NCBI GenBank assembly: GCA_016806645.1
Contig: JACSYO010002116.1
Location: 6,504,001 to 6,568,000 of the forward strand
Length of the DNA: 64,000 nt
Direction of reading: 5' to 3'
DNA from: Ophiodon elongatus
Lineage: Eukaryota > Chordata > Actinopteri > Perciformes > Hexagrammidae
Position numbers and translations under genes: made by a program. This document shows positions 24,135 to 38,660 of the stretch, in pieces. Each line of letters begins with the position of its first letter. The first letter of the stretch is position 1. Under the pieces are notes generated by a model. The model was given only the letters and a program-made list of their open reading frames with translations, made no database searches and was not told the origin of the DNA.

Positions 24135-27100
24135 GTAAGTACTTTTTTGACTGCAAGTGTAAATCACATGTCAGGTTTTTCTCTGAAGGTCCAAAGGCAA
24201 AGCAGGTGTCCTCAAGGGTTCTTTAGAACAAAACGTGACAACATGTTGGACTTCCAAGTTTGATCAACTCTCTTTTATGTTGTCCTGTCTTTCTCTGTGT
24301 CTCTTTTTTCAGTCTTGTTTGTTTGCTTTATTGACATGACATTTATAAATGTGTGTTGCCAAAACAAAAACAAAAATAAAACAGTGGATGAAGGAGAAAG
24401 AGAAGAAAATAAATATTAAAAGTCTGTATCACAAGTCATGTCGCAAGCTCCATACATGTTACATGTTTCATTTCCATGTTTCTACACCTTTTCATGATTT
24501 TGTCTTAAACATGCACACATTTATACAGTTTATATCTCTCGCCTACTGTGCCACATCATATATTTGAGACAGATTTTGACAGTCAATATAACATCTGAAT
24601 ACACACGTCAAGCTGTCTCATCATGATAACACTTTTACAAAGCTGTTTTTTAAAAACTCACATTACATCATGCTGTTCGACAACAGTATGTGAGTCTGCA
24701 TGTTATCGGTGATGAGTTAGTCAAAACATAAATCTGTCACATGCCAATAGATTGTTAAACATTCCTCAACTACTATTCACCTTTAAAGAGAGAGACCACG
24801 TGACCCAGGAGAAAGGAGTATGGATGGCTGAACGTATTATGTTAGAGTAGCCCGTTTCCATAGATCAGACTTTGGTTTGAGAACGTACAGGCAACTGGCC
24901 CCAGTGGGGGATCTGCCACTGCTCCATTGAGGCTCTGAGAGGCTGAGGGCCTGCTGGCTGAGCCTTTGTCTGGTTTCCTCTACATCCTCCAGAGAGTCAC
25001 GAGCCCTGTGCCCTCACACCGCCATATGGACCACCTCAATGGCCTGTCAACAAAGTCTTTAGCCATAGATGTTGAATCAAAGGAGGAGCAATGTGTTGGA
25101 CAATGGCTTTATAATCACTTGTAGGTTGTAGGCGTAACATGGCATAACTTTTTTTCCGAGCAGAAACCAGATATTAGCTTTTTCTTTTTAAGCAGGCTCT
25201 ATCTCCAGAGTTCCCTTACTGCCCTTGCTAATTGGTGCTAAGATGTAGCGTTAAGTTACGATCTTCTGTGTTGCCCCTTTTAAAGGGTTTGCAAACCAAA
25301 CAACATCCATAATGCGTCACTGTTGTCACATAGATGATTTTAATCCAATTTTACGTTTTTGCAAAAGCTTGCACATAATTCACGATCCTGTTTCAACAGC
25401 AGAGTGAGTTGCTACTTCTTGAGCTACAGTGAATACAAGTTTACCTGATTTCTATCTAAAAGAAGCTAGTCACTTCAAACTAAATGTTAGTTGTGCTCGT
25501 TTTTATGGTTTCAGCTGTGAGTTTATGCCAGAATGATCCACATGAACTACAGCTGGTGTCGAGCTAGCTGATAAGGTTGGTGGTGGATCCATACCCACAC
25601 CACACCTGGTGCTGTCCGGCCACGGGAACAAAACCCCTCAGCTGCTTCTTTAATGTTGCCTGGGGGGAACCGAGAAGCAGCCCAGAGACACATTAAGGTT
25701 CATGGTAACACCACTGAATCGGCTTTTTGAAGTCAAGACTGATGATATACTGTTGTCATGCAGTTATGGGTTTTGTAAATCGGAGGAATGCTATTGCGGT
25801 ATATCATCTTGATTCTTTCCCGAAGTGAGTGGGTTTTTCAACGTGTCATAGAGATCTGGGATGACTCTCACGACATTTAGAAAAGATAGGTTATTAAATT
25901 GAAGATTGGAGCATAAGTTTACAGAAAATGTGCTGTGACAGTCTGATCTGTAAAGCATATTGGTTTGTTAATGTTCTTTTGTTGTAGTTTCTCAATTCTG
26001 CATAATCTAGAAGCAGCGGACCATGAACCTGTGTACAGTAGACATGTTTCTTCATGTGTGTGTTACTATTTTGAAACTGTACATAAACACAGTAAATACC
26101 AGGACAGATTCACATATCCAAACACACTTTTTCTCACAAGCAAAAACTCCTGAAGTTTATTTTGTCACTGGAACTGAAAACCACAACACAAACAATATGC
26201 CCCAAGTTTTAGTCCCAACCACATGTTTAATCCTTGACAAAGGCACTGACACACAATACGTTTTTCCATTTATCCCCCTTTCTTTTTCGTCTTTCTTTTG
26301 GCCTCTTCGGCCCTTAGATTAGTCGAAGCATCCTCACACAGTTTATGTTTTTGGCTAACCCATAAACCTGATCCATTTGTGTGATAAACATGCATAAAGA
26401 CACATGGAACCAGTTAATATTTCATTATTCATTCATTCCTATGTGTTATCCACTATGTTGACCCTGTCTGTCATTAAGCTGGCATGTAGTCACGTTTCTG
26501 AGTTCTGTGAGATGCTGAAACAGGTGAGGAAGTGCCAGAAACAGCTGAAGACACTTAACACATAAATCAAGACGTACTGTTACGTAGTTTAGGTTGAAAC
26601 AAAACAAATAACGACTCTTGCTGCTAAATAGAAATACCATTTAATATAAAATGTATTATTTTTGGATATATGACAAACTGTCTTTCAATTTGAATATGCG
26701 TAATATCTGAAAGATGCAGTCTACAGCTGCGCAATTTGAGTTTTTACACCAGATAACAATATCGTTTTATCATCTTATTCCAAATGAAAGTGAACTCATA
26801 AGGAATAATTTCTCTAATCACTTCTTTTCCAATTTTTTTCTGTTCATGCTTTGCTCCAAAAAAGAATCTTGGCTTTTTTTCTGGCAAAAGGGACCAGCAG
26901 TACATATTAATTAAAATAAAAATGTTAAAAAAATACATGTATCCAAGTCCGTAACAAAACATTTAGCTATTTAAATTGAGCAGTATGAGTGACAGTATGA
27001 GGCCATATCCTCAATCTCAGGCTTCCTGGCCTATATTTGCTTTTCAAAATTCATATCAGAGACTCATCAAAGGCTAATGAGAAAGGTTGAGAAAAATTTT

Positions 27101-28839
27101 ATTTTCTCAAAAAGAAAACACAATTCTGCGTTGAAAAAAAAGGCAAAACCGCAGATTGTCTTTTCTGAAAAATAATTATGGTAAAAGCATAACATGGAGC
27201 AATAATTACAGTGTCCAGTCTCTGGTGCATGAATTTGCAAAGTGCACTTGACATATCATGTTTCCTGGGCTGATCACTTATCTTGGAATCATGGTGTAAT
27301 TGTAAAGAAAGCACTTTCCCCACATCTTGCCCCTTTCCCTTTGCCACCCCCCTTTTGGGTCAACGCCCCAGGTTTTCTATTCTCAGTCCTCTGCTGAGCC
27401 GTAACCCCCCCAGCTGCTGTCTCTTTACTGCCATGGCCAGGTCACTACATAAAACTCTTGAAGAGCATTTAAAGAGAGAGTTAAAACTAGAGCTGTCAAT
27501 CAGAATGGCAGAGCGGTATAAATGTGACTAAATGTGTGTCACTTTTATGTGCCCTCTTTGTAACTTAGCAGGCTATAATAGTCGGTGGCCATACAACTCT
27601 GTGTGCTTGGGCACATGTCTGTAACTGCAATCAAAGGCCTATTAATCAGAGTGAGGAAACGGCTCCAGCAGAGAAGACAGAGTATCTTGTCCTCTTTCAC
27701 ATGGACAAATACGAGATATTGTTACATGCTATTCATCCTGCATGGCGCCTTTGAAGTTATTCCCCAGCTGGGACATAGAGGGTGATTTTTCACGAAGGCA
27801 TAAATGAACATGAAGGGGATTATGTGTGTATGCAAAGTTGCATGCATGCTGACACACAATCAGACGTGTCTTTTTAAACAAACACACACACAGAAAACAA
27901 ACATGGATGTATGTTAAGATATAAAAATGGATTTCATGGGGCAAAAAACATTTGATTTTTGGAAACTGAATAGTGGAGTTGTGTAATTATGAATGTGTTA
28001 TGAATGTGTTGACATGGTTGTTGGATGGCCGGGGGTTATTTGCCTCTGTTCGTCTATTCTTAATGGGCCGTGTGATCCTCGGGGCCTATAGGGTCGCTAT
28101 CAGCAACATACGCACGTCACCAATGATCTCCAAGGAGCAGAGTGGATAACAAATGAGTATGAGACGTTGGAAAAGACTGGCAGGAGGGGGAGAAAACAGG
28201 AAGCAAAGTCACTGACAGGTAAGGAGAGAGGACTAGAGGAGAGGTACAGATGATGTAGAGGAAAGACAAAGTAACAAGAAGTGAAAGAAAGAAAAATGAG
28301 CATCAGCTAAAGCTATGTTACCGGAGCTGGCTTTGATTAGGGACTCTAACCACGCTCTGTTCCTCATTAACTCACAACAGTGTGGAGGTGTAGCAGAAAG
28401 AGAGAAACTCTTTCTGGGAAGTTAGACTATGAAGAGTGGGTCAAAGACCTGTCCCGCTCTAAATTCATCCTCTGCACATTCCCCCTTCAAACTAGGGTTA
28501 CCATAATTCAACAACAGCCTCAGATCTCGTTGGTGTTTCCTCTCTGGGATTCACGCCCTTTACTGGTGTAAAATATGTGTTAGAATAAAGTGATCTTCAC
28601 TTCACCTGCTATAAAATGTGTCTGTATCTTCATCACTGAGGCAAAGCTGCAGGAACAGGGTGGAGAAATCTGTATTATCTCTGCTCAGCGCTCAATTGTA
28701 AACATGGAAATATTTAGATTGTACTACATAATTTTTTTCCCACGTTAGCTGCATGGCACATGTCTGGTAATGTTGGTCGGTTAGTTTGCTGCAGACTGAA
28801 ATAACTATTAAATGATTGCCAGTACATTTTTTACAACAA
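24135..28839. other. Intergenic, no gene recognised
   Basis: AT-rich sequence without supportable exons. The block at 24880-25030 is GC-richer but shows no open frame with splice sites. Confidence 0.5.
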
Positions 28840-29400
28840 CATTCATGGTCCCCAGAGGATGAATCATAGTGACTTTGGTGATACCCTGACTTCCTGTAGC
28901 AGTGAACACCATGAGGAGTGAAATGTCTCAACAACTTTTGGATAAATTGTAGACATTGTTCCCCAGAGGATGATTTAAAACAAGGCTTATATACCGAGGA
29001 TATTTGGCAATGGAGTTTTCTTCTAGTTGAATCATCAGGTTAAAATGTGTCCAAGGTCTATGAACAAGTGACTGCAAAACTATTGACATTCCTTCTATTT
29101 AGGGATAATTAGCAGATGTTTTCATGCTAACATATGCAAGTTAGCGTGACGATGAGCATTTCGCTCAAAGCGAAATGCACCGGTGTACCTACAGCCTCAA
29201 CAAAAGAACTGGCATGCTCAACTTGTCTTTAGAGTATGATGGGTACTGACAAAATTGGCAAATGAAGTCTTCAGCACTAAGTGTGTAACACTTGTAATGA
29301 TACACAGCAGCAGAAGGAAACGGATGTTTTCAGCCTGAGGCTTTCCTCAGCGTTTCCAGCCTCCCAGAGCTGCTAGCATGTTGACTCTTAGTCTTATTAG
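28840..29400 (+). repeat. High-copy teleost interspersed repeat (family B)
   Basis: Shares the order of phrases seen at 5781-6200: 'ccccagaggatgaat', 'gactttggtgatacc', 'gtctcaacaacttttggat', a 'gctaaca' stretch, 'gagcatttcgctcaaagc' and 'gctagcatgttgactcttagtctta'. An internal duplication of the 'cagaggatga' segment (28855 and 28964) suggests a head-to-tail or rearranged copy. Confidence 0.65.
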
Positions 29401-32400
29401 GTAACCTTACTGGAATGGATTGATTATATTATGAGATTATATTATTAAATACATTATACTTTTATTTGAATATATTAGAAGAAAGCCAAAATAAGGCACT
29501 AATATTAGCTGGGTAGTTTACAGAAAGTTAATGCTCAACAGAAGCATGTTCCACCATAAACACACAAAAACAAACAATTGGATACATATTGCACTGGCTC
29601 AAATATATAAGAAAGAAATAAAACGATATTTCTTCTGGAAAAAGGTTTGGATTATGGGAGTTGGGCTGTTAGCACTAGAAAATGCATTATTCACAACATC
29701 AAATATTTTTTGGAATGGAGAGAGAACCACTGTAATACTATTAAACTTTCATTGGGAGCTAATTTGTTACTGTAACAGGAATCTCTTGAATGAAAACAGA
29801 AAAAAATGACTTTCAAGTGGTGGTGAAATGAGATCTGTCTGTCCTGTATGTCAGATGAAAAAATGACAGATGAAAAATTCAGTCAAAATTATGCTCAGAA
29901 CTTTCCAAACCCGCAGTCGGCCCATTCCAATGGCCTCTAATGTCCCTGGTGTTATGCTCAGTCTTTGCCAAACTAAATGGATGGGTGATTTTTCACGGGG
30001 AGGCGCGGACCAATACAGTGAGTTTTACAGCTCATTTACAAATTTACATCCTCTCCTTTTTTCCACATTCATCTTCTCCCACGACAATGACTTCACACTC
30101 CTGTCATATCCTTTTCACCGCACAGAGCTGAGGGATGGTTGTTCTCATTGCAAAAGGATTTACAAATGTTCCCATCTGTAAAAAATAAAAAATAAAAAAA
30201 TACATATGTGCTCATGTCTATGTGCATTGTTGTATTTTCCATCCTGACGATGAATATTTAAGTATGAAAATGAAATGTTTATAATTCTAATCTAAGTCAG
30301 CCAGAGTGTGATTTGGGTTTTGGGGCTAAGTTTAAAATTAGTATTAGTTTTAGAACATGGTGTAGATCATTTGTTTTTGCTGTTTTGGCCATTTATCTAC
30401 ACATAAAGCCAACTTTCTTTTGCTTTAGGGTTTTTTTTGACGAGTTATTTCTATCTCTGCTGACATGGTTTTCTGCTTCTGTTGTACGATAACTATTTGA
30501 TCAAGGGTCTCAATGTTATTGTTAGCCTTGAGGTACAGGGGCTATCTAATAAATCTGCATGTATTTTATACTTGCTGACAGAAAGAGAGAGAACAGAGTT
30601 TTACCCAGGGAAGGTTTAAATATCTGTTTATGTTTGTCACAAGGCCCAATCCGTTTAGCCATGGCCCTTACCATTTGTTAGTGATAATGCTCCATCCCAG
30701 CATTTTCCAACCGCAGATGAACTAAAAGAAGAGAAAAGGGAAGAGACTTGAGCATTTTTCGTGGGCTTTTGAGTATTTATGGATGGCAAACATTTAGAAA
30801 ACAATCTGAAGAAGCTAGTGTGGACACAAAACCTTAAAGACATTAACACCATAGACAAAAACATTTTATCCACTTTAATATAGACATATCCAAAGGTTTG
30901 ACAGTGTAAGAGATGGGAAATGAAGGATTACAGTGAGCCGTTAGGAAGTGAATGTAACCAAAAAAAGATTTACATTAACAGTAAAGGAAAAATACGTTTT
31001 ATGTTAACTAACTATAGTTAGTTGAATACATTTAACAAGACTCATTTTTACAATAGTTTATATATTTAATACAAACATTTTTTTTATAAGTATCAGAGTG
31101 TGAGAGAAGGCATGGAGGTTCCCAGTGGCCTTGTCTCTGGACCTTAACAGGACTCTGTTAACCCCAGACTCCCCACACAAAAGCAGCTTTGTGTCTAAGA
31201 GCTGTGTGTGCAGTGAAAAGGTTTCAGGAGGTGAATGTGAAATAAGGTTTTTCTCTTTTCTTCTTTTGCAACCATTTCTTTCACTTCCTTGCTTTACAAA
31301 TGCATGGATGCCATTAACTGGGAATCAAGACCATTCAAGAGGTATATAATGATCAAGAAGCTGTGATAATCTGCTGTTCAGACGTTGGCTGGCCGTTGAA
31401 ATCTGAGCTGGCTTTCACTGGAACTGTATGTCCGTCTGTGTGGCAGCTATTCAGCTTCTGTGGCTTTCCCTTGAATCTGATTAAAGAGACACACCGAATA
31501 AAAGTACAGAGACCAATCGGTGCAGCAAACCTCTGCTTTCCCCTCGACCTCTCCCTCTTTCAGAAAACTCATTTTCTTTGTTCTTTGGTCACTACACTTC
31601 ATAACCCTCAAACAACCATTTCTGCAGTTATTATGTGACAATGGTAGAGAACTGGAGAAAAAAATTTTTTTCTTGATTTTCACGACACACACTCGACTAA
31701 AATAATATGAAGCACGGAGCTACATGGACGTCTTTCTAATGGGCTGTTTTGTCTGGATATAGGCTGTAATAGTGTGGGCCAGTGATTATGTTGAGGGTTT
31801 ACAAGGAACCCTGCGGTGAACATATACACATTAAAACTGCCTTCCAGACATGTCTAACAATCATAACAAGCCTCCATATGCCATATTTCCACAGGCTGAA
31901 GAATAGGAGCTCTATTTGTTTTTTTTTCACTGGACAAGTTGTGGTGACACGGGGTTTGGTTGAAATCCTTTACTTGCATTGTTAACACCTGGTAATTTAT
32001 GAAATTAAGGGTTAGAATTTAGTACTCAGATAAAACCCTCTATGTTAATCTCCTTCTTTGATGCATCTCTTCCTTTCCACATTTTACTGTTCCTTGCAAC
32101 CACTTTTTCTACCCCCTTCTCTTCCTCTGCTCGTTCTGAATCTCTGTTATCAGGTGAGGTTGGTTAGCAGGTCTGTGTCGCGCTGTGATTTTGATAAGAG
32201 ATGTCTTGTTCCCAGGCCTGTATAGGGCAACGCCAGGTGACCCTGAATTGGCTGCCTGCTGTCAATCTGCCTGACCAGACCTCAGGACCCACAGGGGGCT
32301 TCTGGGAAGTGTCTGAGCTTTAGGGCGCTATCTCAAACCTTATAAAACTTGATAACATGGGGGAAAGGGCAGAGGAAGAGGGGAGAGGAACAGCTCTCTT

Positions 32401-32694
32401 TCAGTCGGATTTTAACACTTATAGTAGTTATAAAAGGGTTTAAAAAGATAAAAGGAATAGATTTTGCATTGCGGAACAGGAGTAACTGTGTGACCCTCTC
32501 TGTGATTGGTCATGAGAGGATTTAGAGGAACCATGGCTGCTTGGGTGAATGGTTTGTTGGCTTTACTGTCTGCTGTGGCTTTTTAAAATAGAGAAAGAGT
32601 TAAGGCAGCTCTGCTATTAACTAAAGGCTGTGATGATCATAATCAGTTTTGAATGATGTTTTAGGAGTAAAGATTACAATGTATAAATGTATGT
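29401..32694. other. Intergenic, no gene recognised
   Basis: No supportable exon. The frames at 29531-29809 and 29870-30181 lack any domain; the latter ends in an A-rich run (30180-30200) that may mark an old retroelement 3' end. The block at 32150-32350 is GC-richer and is listed as a possible regulatory element in the findings. Confidence 0.5.
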
Positions 32695-33072
32695 TTGGGC
32701 AATTTGCTTACTCTCATTGTTGCGAAGACTTAGATGAGAAGATTGACACCAAATAACTGCCCACTGTATGTTACAGCCGGCTAGTTTAGCTTAGCAGAAA
32801 GACTGGAAACAGAAAGGAAATAGATGTCCAAAGGTTACAAAATCTGCCCGTCTAAAGTATAAAGATGTTTTATGTTCTTAATTTTAAAAAAGTTTTTAAA
32901 ATCACCTGCTGCAGGAAATTCCTGGATGAGTGTTTCTTGACTTTAAGCAAAGCTATGCTGCTAACGGCAGGCTGTAGCTTTATATTTAACCCTACACAAA
33001 TATGAATGGTATCAATCTTCACATCTAGCTTTTGGAAATAATCTTTGCCAAATGTAGAGTTAATCCTTTAAG
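32695..33072 (+). repeat. Teleost TIR-MITE (family A), diverged copy
   Basis: Carries family phrases 'agatgagaagattgacacc', 'agcttagcagaaagactgga', 'tccaaaggttacaaaatctg', 'gctgtagctttatattta' and 'ggtatcaatcttcacatcta', with eroded termini. An internal part present in the usual full-length element seems to be deleted. Confidence 0.65.
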
Positions 33073-34614
33073 GATTTTCACTGAAGCATTAAAAAAGCGG
33101 GCCTTATCATCCAATCCTCGGGACATTCAGTAAAGAAATGCAATTATCTTTACATTCAGAATTTTGAAAACATAAAAGCTTCATTACCATATCTACATCT
33201 CTCTCATCTCACTCCAAAATAGGCGAAAAATGTTGATTGTATGTGAAGGCATGACAGCTACTTCTGGAAGAGATTAGAGCTTCTCTTCTACTAGTTCCAT
33301 ATCTGTGGTTAAGGCTATACTTGGCAGTTTCTATTGTCCTCATCTATTAGGTTTCCCCTCTATATATTTTATTTCTAAGGTTTGAACTCTATCTGCAATG
33401 GCTTGTCTGTCGGTGTCTGCCACGGGGCTCGAAATGAAAGTTATACTCCCTGTGGGTGAATCGTTCATATTTGTGCAGCTGGTCAGGTCTGCGTGGAAAG
33501 ACACAGAAGTATTGGGACAACTAAACATTGTTAATTTAAAACCTATTAACATTCTACTTCAGTTCGGGTTGAGGAAGATATTTTCAACGCTTAACAAGCG
33601 CAGAGAGCAGCATTTGTTTTCTGTTGAGGCGACTTGCCGTACATTTTCATCCGTGAAATCAGAATCACCATGCGGGACCCAATACCGCATGGCATGGGAG
33701 AAATGTAGGAGGAAAAACAGCGATCAAACTGCAGTTTGTTCTCTCAAGTCCACAATGTTTGCCTGTGCTGTGAGTGTTTTTTGCTGTTATGTTAGTGTGT
33801 AGGTAAATATTTTGTCCTTTAATTGAATCTGTCTGGGGCTTAATGGACTGATCTTGATGGATTAGGTTGGTTTCCTGTCCCCTCCCCTACCCCCAAAACA
33901 CATACACTGGTAAGCACTCAAGTCATGCAGTTATGACTTGTGAACACAGCCTGAGGCCATTTTTTCCAGTAATAATCCAACGTGTCCTCCAGGACAAACA
34001 CTATCAAATGCAGTTTGTACACACGTGTGGCAGTTTGGGGCTACTGGGAGCACACTCCGGCCTCACGACCACAGCTTAGCGCTGCAAGGTAGTTAAATGG
34101 GCTTCCCAGCAGGGCTAAAGCTCTGTCCCTGGTGTATGATTTATGATGAGCTCCCTGAAAGTCTCCTCAAGTAACTATACTGCCAGTGTTAGTTTACAGC
34201 AAATAACTCTGTCACCAATCTTGTCACCTTTTGGATGTAGCTTTTCTGGAAATAAGCATGGCAGCATCTGATCGTCTGAAAAATACAGATAAACGATTGT
34301 AAATCCTATAAATAAAATAAAAAAATTATAAAGACAGTTAAACATCAGTGATGTTGTGATGATACTGGAATGAGCGTCATTTATTTATTCTTTATGATAA
34401 TGAGCATTATTTATTTGCATCCACTGATACGCAATTTAGAAAGACATTTTAAACAAATGTAATATTATAAATACAAAATACAATATGGTTTTGATAAATG
34501 ACACAAAGCTAGAATGTAGCCTTTAAATTTAAGGAACGGAAAGTCTCTTATGTCTCTTTAATTTACTGTGAAAGTCATGATGCCTCTATTAAATTATTAT
34601 TATAACAGTGTGTA

Positions 34615-34616
<2 letters not shown>

Positions 34617-34672
<56 letters not shown>
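34617..34672. repeat. (GT)n microsatellite
   Basis: Pure GT array of about 28 units. Confidence 0.97.
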
Positions 34673-34673
<1 letters not shown>

Positions 34674-35954
34674 TGCATTTGTCCTGGTGTCAGCGAGAGA
34701 TGTTTTCTGCAGGTTTATCTATCTGCCATTTGTTTAAACTGTGGTCAGGCAGCGTGATTCATGCGGTCCTCAGGGAAACGTCCCAAACACAGACTCAATT
34801 TGTGAAGCAATTTTGCTCCTTTTCACATAATAGAGAATGGTTTGCCTCTCTGTGCATTTGGCCTTTGTCAATGGTGGTCTACATCAAGCTGGCAGGCTTA
34901 AAAAGACAACATGGGTGCCAACAGTTGCTCAGAGCTTGAATAAACCAGAAGCAGATTGGGAATTGAATAGGTGTTTTTCATAAGAAATCATGCAGTTCAC
35001 TATTTGATGACTTGCCTTTGACTCATAGAGTCAAAAGTTGCCTCTCCGTGCCTTGCTACCCTCATGCTAGCTGCAGTTAGTGCAGAAACTATGACGTATT
35101 TTCAAGAGAAAACAAACATCTATTTTGCCAAAATCCCATCGGAACAATTATGAAACAATTTTAAAATTATAAACACTCCAGCACCATTAACAAAGCCAAC
35201 CACTGTGTATGAGGCTGACGTAAAACAGTCAATTGTTCTCTATCAAGCTTGCATAATTTGTTTGTGTTACGGTGCAGATAACTGAATTGGTTTTCCTTCG
35301 TTCTCTTAGTACAAAAAAATATGTGAGAAACCTTCACAGTCTAAAATCTTTTTTATTGCAATCATTGCATGTGTGCTTTTTTACCCACATGTGACGAATG
35401 GTATGACGCATAAACCGATTAGCACAAGTGTTTTCACAAGAGAAGCCATGACCTCTGCATCAGTTAGCACAGGTCTGGCACATGTTGGTGTGCGTATGAG
35501 CAGAAGAGGGGCTCTATGTGTGTACGTGTCATAAACTGTCATTTGTTTAAGTGTGTTTGCTTTCTTTTACCCTCTACATCTAGATGATTACCTGTCATGC
35601 CTGTATTATTGTGCTTATGTGACACATTTCTTCTGATGTTTATATTACAATTTTAAATCTGTATGGTTTTATAACGTTTTCTTCCACATTAAAGTCAGGC
35701 CCCCTGTAGTGATACACAGAAGAGTGACAGAGCTGAGTCAAGATGTGAAGGTTCATGACTGTCGACAGCAACCCTGCTGTAATCCCACATCATGTTTGGA
35801 TTGCTCATTCACAGATTCTGTGCGGTCGCCAGAGGCCACAGTGTTAGAGGTCGCGACTGTAAGAATATATCATAGAGTGACCTCCATCAAATAAAGTGAC
35901 CGTGAAATCTGGACAAGGTGCAGTGTCAGGCTTCACTGGCCAGCTTATCGACAA

Positions 35955-35956
<2 letters not shown>

Positions 35957-35988
<32 letters not shown>
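35957..35988. repeat. (GT)n microsatellite
   Basis: Pure GT array of about 16 units. Confidence 0.96.
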
Positions 35989-36184
35989 TATGTGCAGATT
36001 GAATGAAGCTTGCTGGATTTCCCTCAGATCATGGGAGGTATTCTCCGAATCATGTCAAGGAAATCTTTGGCGTTTGGATTTAAAAGTATAACTATATTTA
36101 TGCTATAAACCCAGAATTTGATTTGGTTATTTTTATGCAGTTTGCAGAATGAAATACCAACAATTATTTTTGGCATATTATGGC

Positions 36185-36396
36185 AAGTAGCTTGATGCAG
36201 AAGTCCATACTGGACCTTTAAGTAAAAGTAGAGAAGTAGCAACCAAATGTATGTAAAGTATCAAAAGTATAACTAAAAAATACCTAAAGACTATTTGACG
36301 GTCACTATATTTTCATCAATGGGAAGTAATTAGTTGTTAAGCACAGTACATGAGTACATTTACTAGTTATTTCCACCACTGGCTGGATGCAGTATT
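36185..36396 (+). repeat. Teleost interspersed repeat (family C), partial
   Basis: Contains 'ctggacctttaagtaaaagt', 'gtaaagtatcaaaagtataac' and the terminal 'gtacatttactagttatttccaccactg'. These match a very common fish element built of 'aagtaaaagtac' phrases and ending in 'ccaccactg'. A related composite copy lies at 63345-63870 and an internal fragment at 57050-57185. Confidence 0.65.
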
Positions 36397-38551
36397 TCTT
36401 TGTGAGTTTTTATCGGCACACTGCTGCCAAAACATTTCTATTACTAACAGCATTTGTTCACTACTCCAGCAAATGTTAATAGACATTGTGGTGACAAAGG
36501 TTTTAATCAATCCACGTTTCATTTTGTTAAGCACGCTAGCGTGGTGTCTGGTCACATCTCTCTGTACTTCACTGTATGGATAAAACCTGGGCTGGAAGAA
36601 TGTCAGGTTGTATATACCTGGCGGTCTTTCGGCATGTTTATTGCTCTTATAGTTTTTGTCAGGTTGATGTGAGCTGGAGCAGATGCAAGGGGTTAACGGC
36701 TCTACTGAATCACTCTCTGACCTTCACCCTAGGAAGAGCAGGTTGGAAAGAGGACAAACTATAAAGTCGTCAGGTGTTCATGCTGCTTGAAAAACTGCCT
36801 TTTTGATTTCCAGGAATGAGGAGGATTTGTGTCAGTGCAGGTGGATTCAAGAGGTGATGACATTTAGTGATGATGTTATTGGGAAATCATAACTCTTTGT
36901 TTAGATGAAAACCAAAGCTGCTCTAATCAGAAGCTGATATTTCATATTATAGCTAAACAAATAACTGTAATTTTCTTTTTCTTTCCAATTGAATCCAATT
37001 TTGTTCTCAGGTAGTGTCATCCACCCACAGTGAATAACACCTACCACATTTCAATTCCTAGGGATAAACTGAAACAATTATAGTCATTACTCTTCATGTT
37101 GTTACAGTAACAGAATCATGTTCCTTTATATTTATGTAACCATTTAAATAAAGGACGTGTTAAACTCTTGTGTTTTGTTGCTGTGTCTTGTTAAATTTAA
37201 ACACACATGTCAGGCATGACTTATTACTATGCTGAGTTTCTCCAATTACACAAATGACCCTGGTTGAAAAGGGGACTCTTGGGATCTGGCACCTTCATAT
37301 TCACCACCTTCACTAAAACCTAGACATGAGCACTGTGCGTAATGAAATCCCCCTGACCTCGCTGTCCACCAATCACTTATATTGATTTTTACACTTACAC
37401 TTACACTTACACCTTACACTTTTCCATCTCTGATCATGTATCCCCACTCTCGTGCTTTTTAAAGTATCCAAAAATTGGATAATCTGACTGTTTAAATCAT
37501 TGCCCCCTCTCATGAACCGTTGCTGCCACGGTAACCGGCCCATTTCAGAATAACCTATAACGGCAGGGTCACAAGGAGACTGTTGAGTGTTAAGGACATC
37601 TTTGCACTTCCACGCATGTCTCACAACTTTAAGGCCAGAACAGCAGAGTGGGTTAAAGTGCGGCCATGACCCGATGGAGAGCTTGTGTGTGGTCAAACAG
37701 GGTCACAGGTTCACAGGGGAGCAGCGGAGCAGCGAGAGGTCAGGTATAGGAGTGACTGGAGACCAGCATGCAGGCAGCGCATCACGTCGCTTAGTGGTCA
37801 CATTCTCATCGATCTTGTCTCAATGGCCCTCTTACTCTTTTCCCTTTATGGTTCCCCTTATTCATCACTTCCTATAATTCGATATTTTCAGTTCTCAGTG
37901 GCTACATCAAGACACATGAAACATCTTAAGAAGCATTTTTCTTGTCTTGTGAAAATGGATCTTTGAAAAGTCCCAAAACAGTCAGTGGATATATTTTTAC
38001 ATCTCTTTTCTGGTAGAGCATAATGTTCTTTCACTTTTAGAGCTCATCTGTTGTCGATCATAGCTTATTAACAGTACAGTATATTTACTCTTTCTTCAAG
38101 TCCTCTCATGAGTCTAATTTGATTTATATATGTGACAGGGGTTCACACTGCTGTAGCTGTTATTACTATATATTCAACCTCATACTGGTACCAAAGAAAA
38201 CCTTTGCTCCCCTCTCATTAGGCCACGGGTTTGTGGATGCCAGAATAAACGATTTCTGAGTTTCTGTCATCACGTCTGTCTATTCTGATAATCACTGGAG
38301 ATAATCACTTTTGTTATGAAATAATTTAAATTCATACTTTGGGAAATAAGAAGTTGGCCAACATTCAGACTGCCAAGAGGATTAAGTTGAACTGCAGCCC
38401 ATTGGCCACATCGTGTTTAATCAGTGTTGTATTATTTTTTAACTGACCTAATAACAAAAGTTAACAAATCCATCACATTTTGATGTTTGACTACGCTCTC
38501 CCTGCCTCACAAATTTAACAAAAACATATCATCAATTTGCTCTCTGGACCC
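36397..38551. other. Intergenic, no gene recognised
   Basis: No supportable exon. A short hexamer array, roughly four CACTTA units, lies at 37390-37419. Confidence 0.5.
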
Positions 38552-38660
38552 TGTAAAGCAAGGCAAGGCAAGGCTGGTTCAATTAAAGGCAACTGCAAAC
38601 AGAAAAGTCTTCAATCTGGATTTAAAGGAGCTGAGGGTCTCTGCAGTATGTAATCTTTTT
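38552..38660 (+). repeat. Fragment of a common teleost repeat (family D)
   Basis: Begins with 'caaggcaaggcaaggc' and jumps directly to 'ggcaactgcaaacagaaaag', 'tcttcaatctggatttaaag' and 'gagctgagggtctctgcag'. These are the two ends of a common fish repeat with its middle deleted. Recognition is from memory. Confidence 0.5.

Larger units (their letters stand above)
33073..36184. other. Intergenic, no gene recognised
   Basis: Includes a 134-codon open frame at 33398-33802 without domain, splice or codon signs of a gene, and two GT arrays listed separately. Confidence 0.5.

Noticed and set aside
29870..30181. Possible retrogene ending in an A-rich run
   Set aside because: The frame has no recognisable domain, and the A-rich run is interspersed with T, so it is not a clear poly-A tail.
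33398..33802. 134-codon open frame on the plus strand
   Set aside because: No recognisable domain, no splice signals and no homologue I know; the length is within chance for 64 kb of six-frame sequence.
34568..34939. 123-codon open frame starting near a GT array
   Set aside because: The long frame exists because GT repeats contain no stop codons; the downstream part has no protein-like features.
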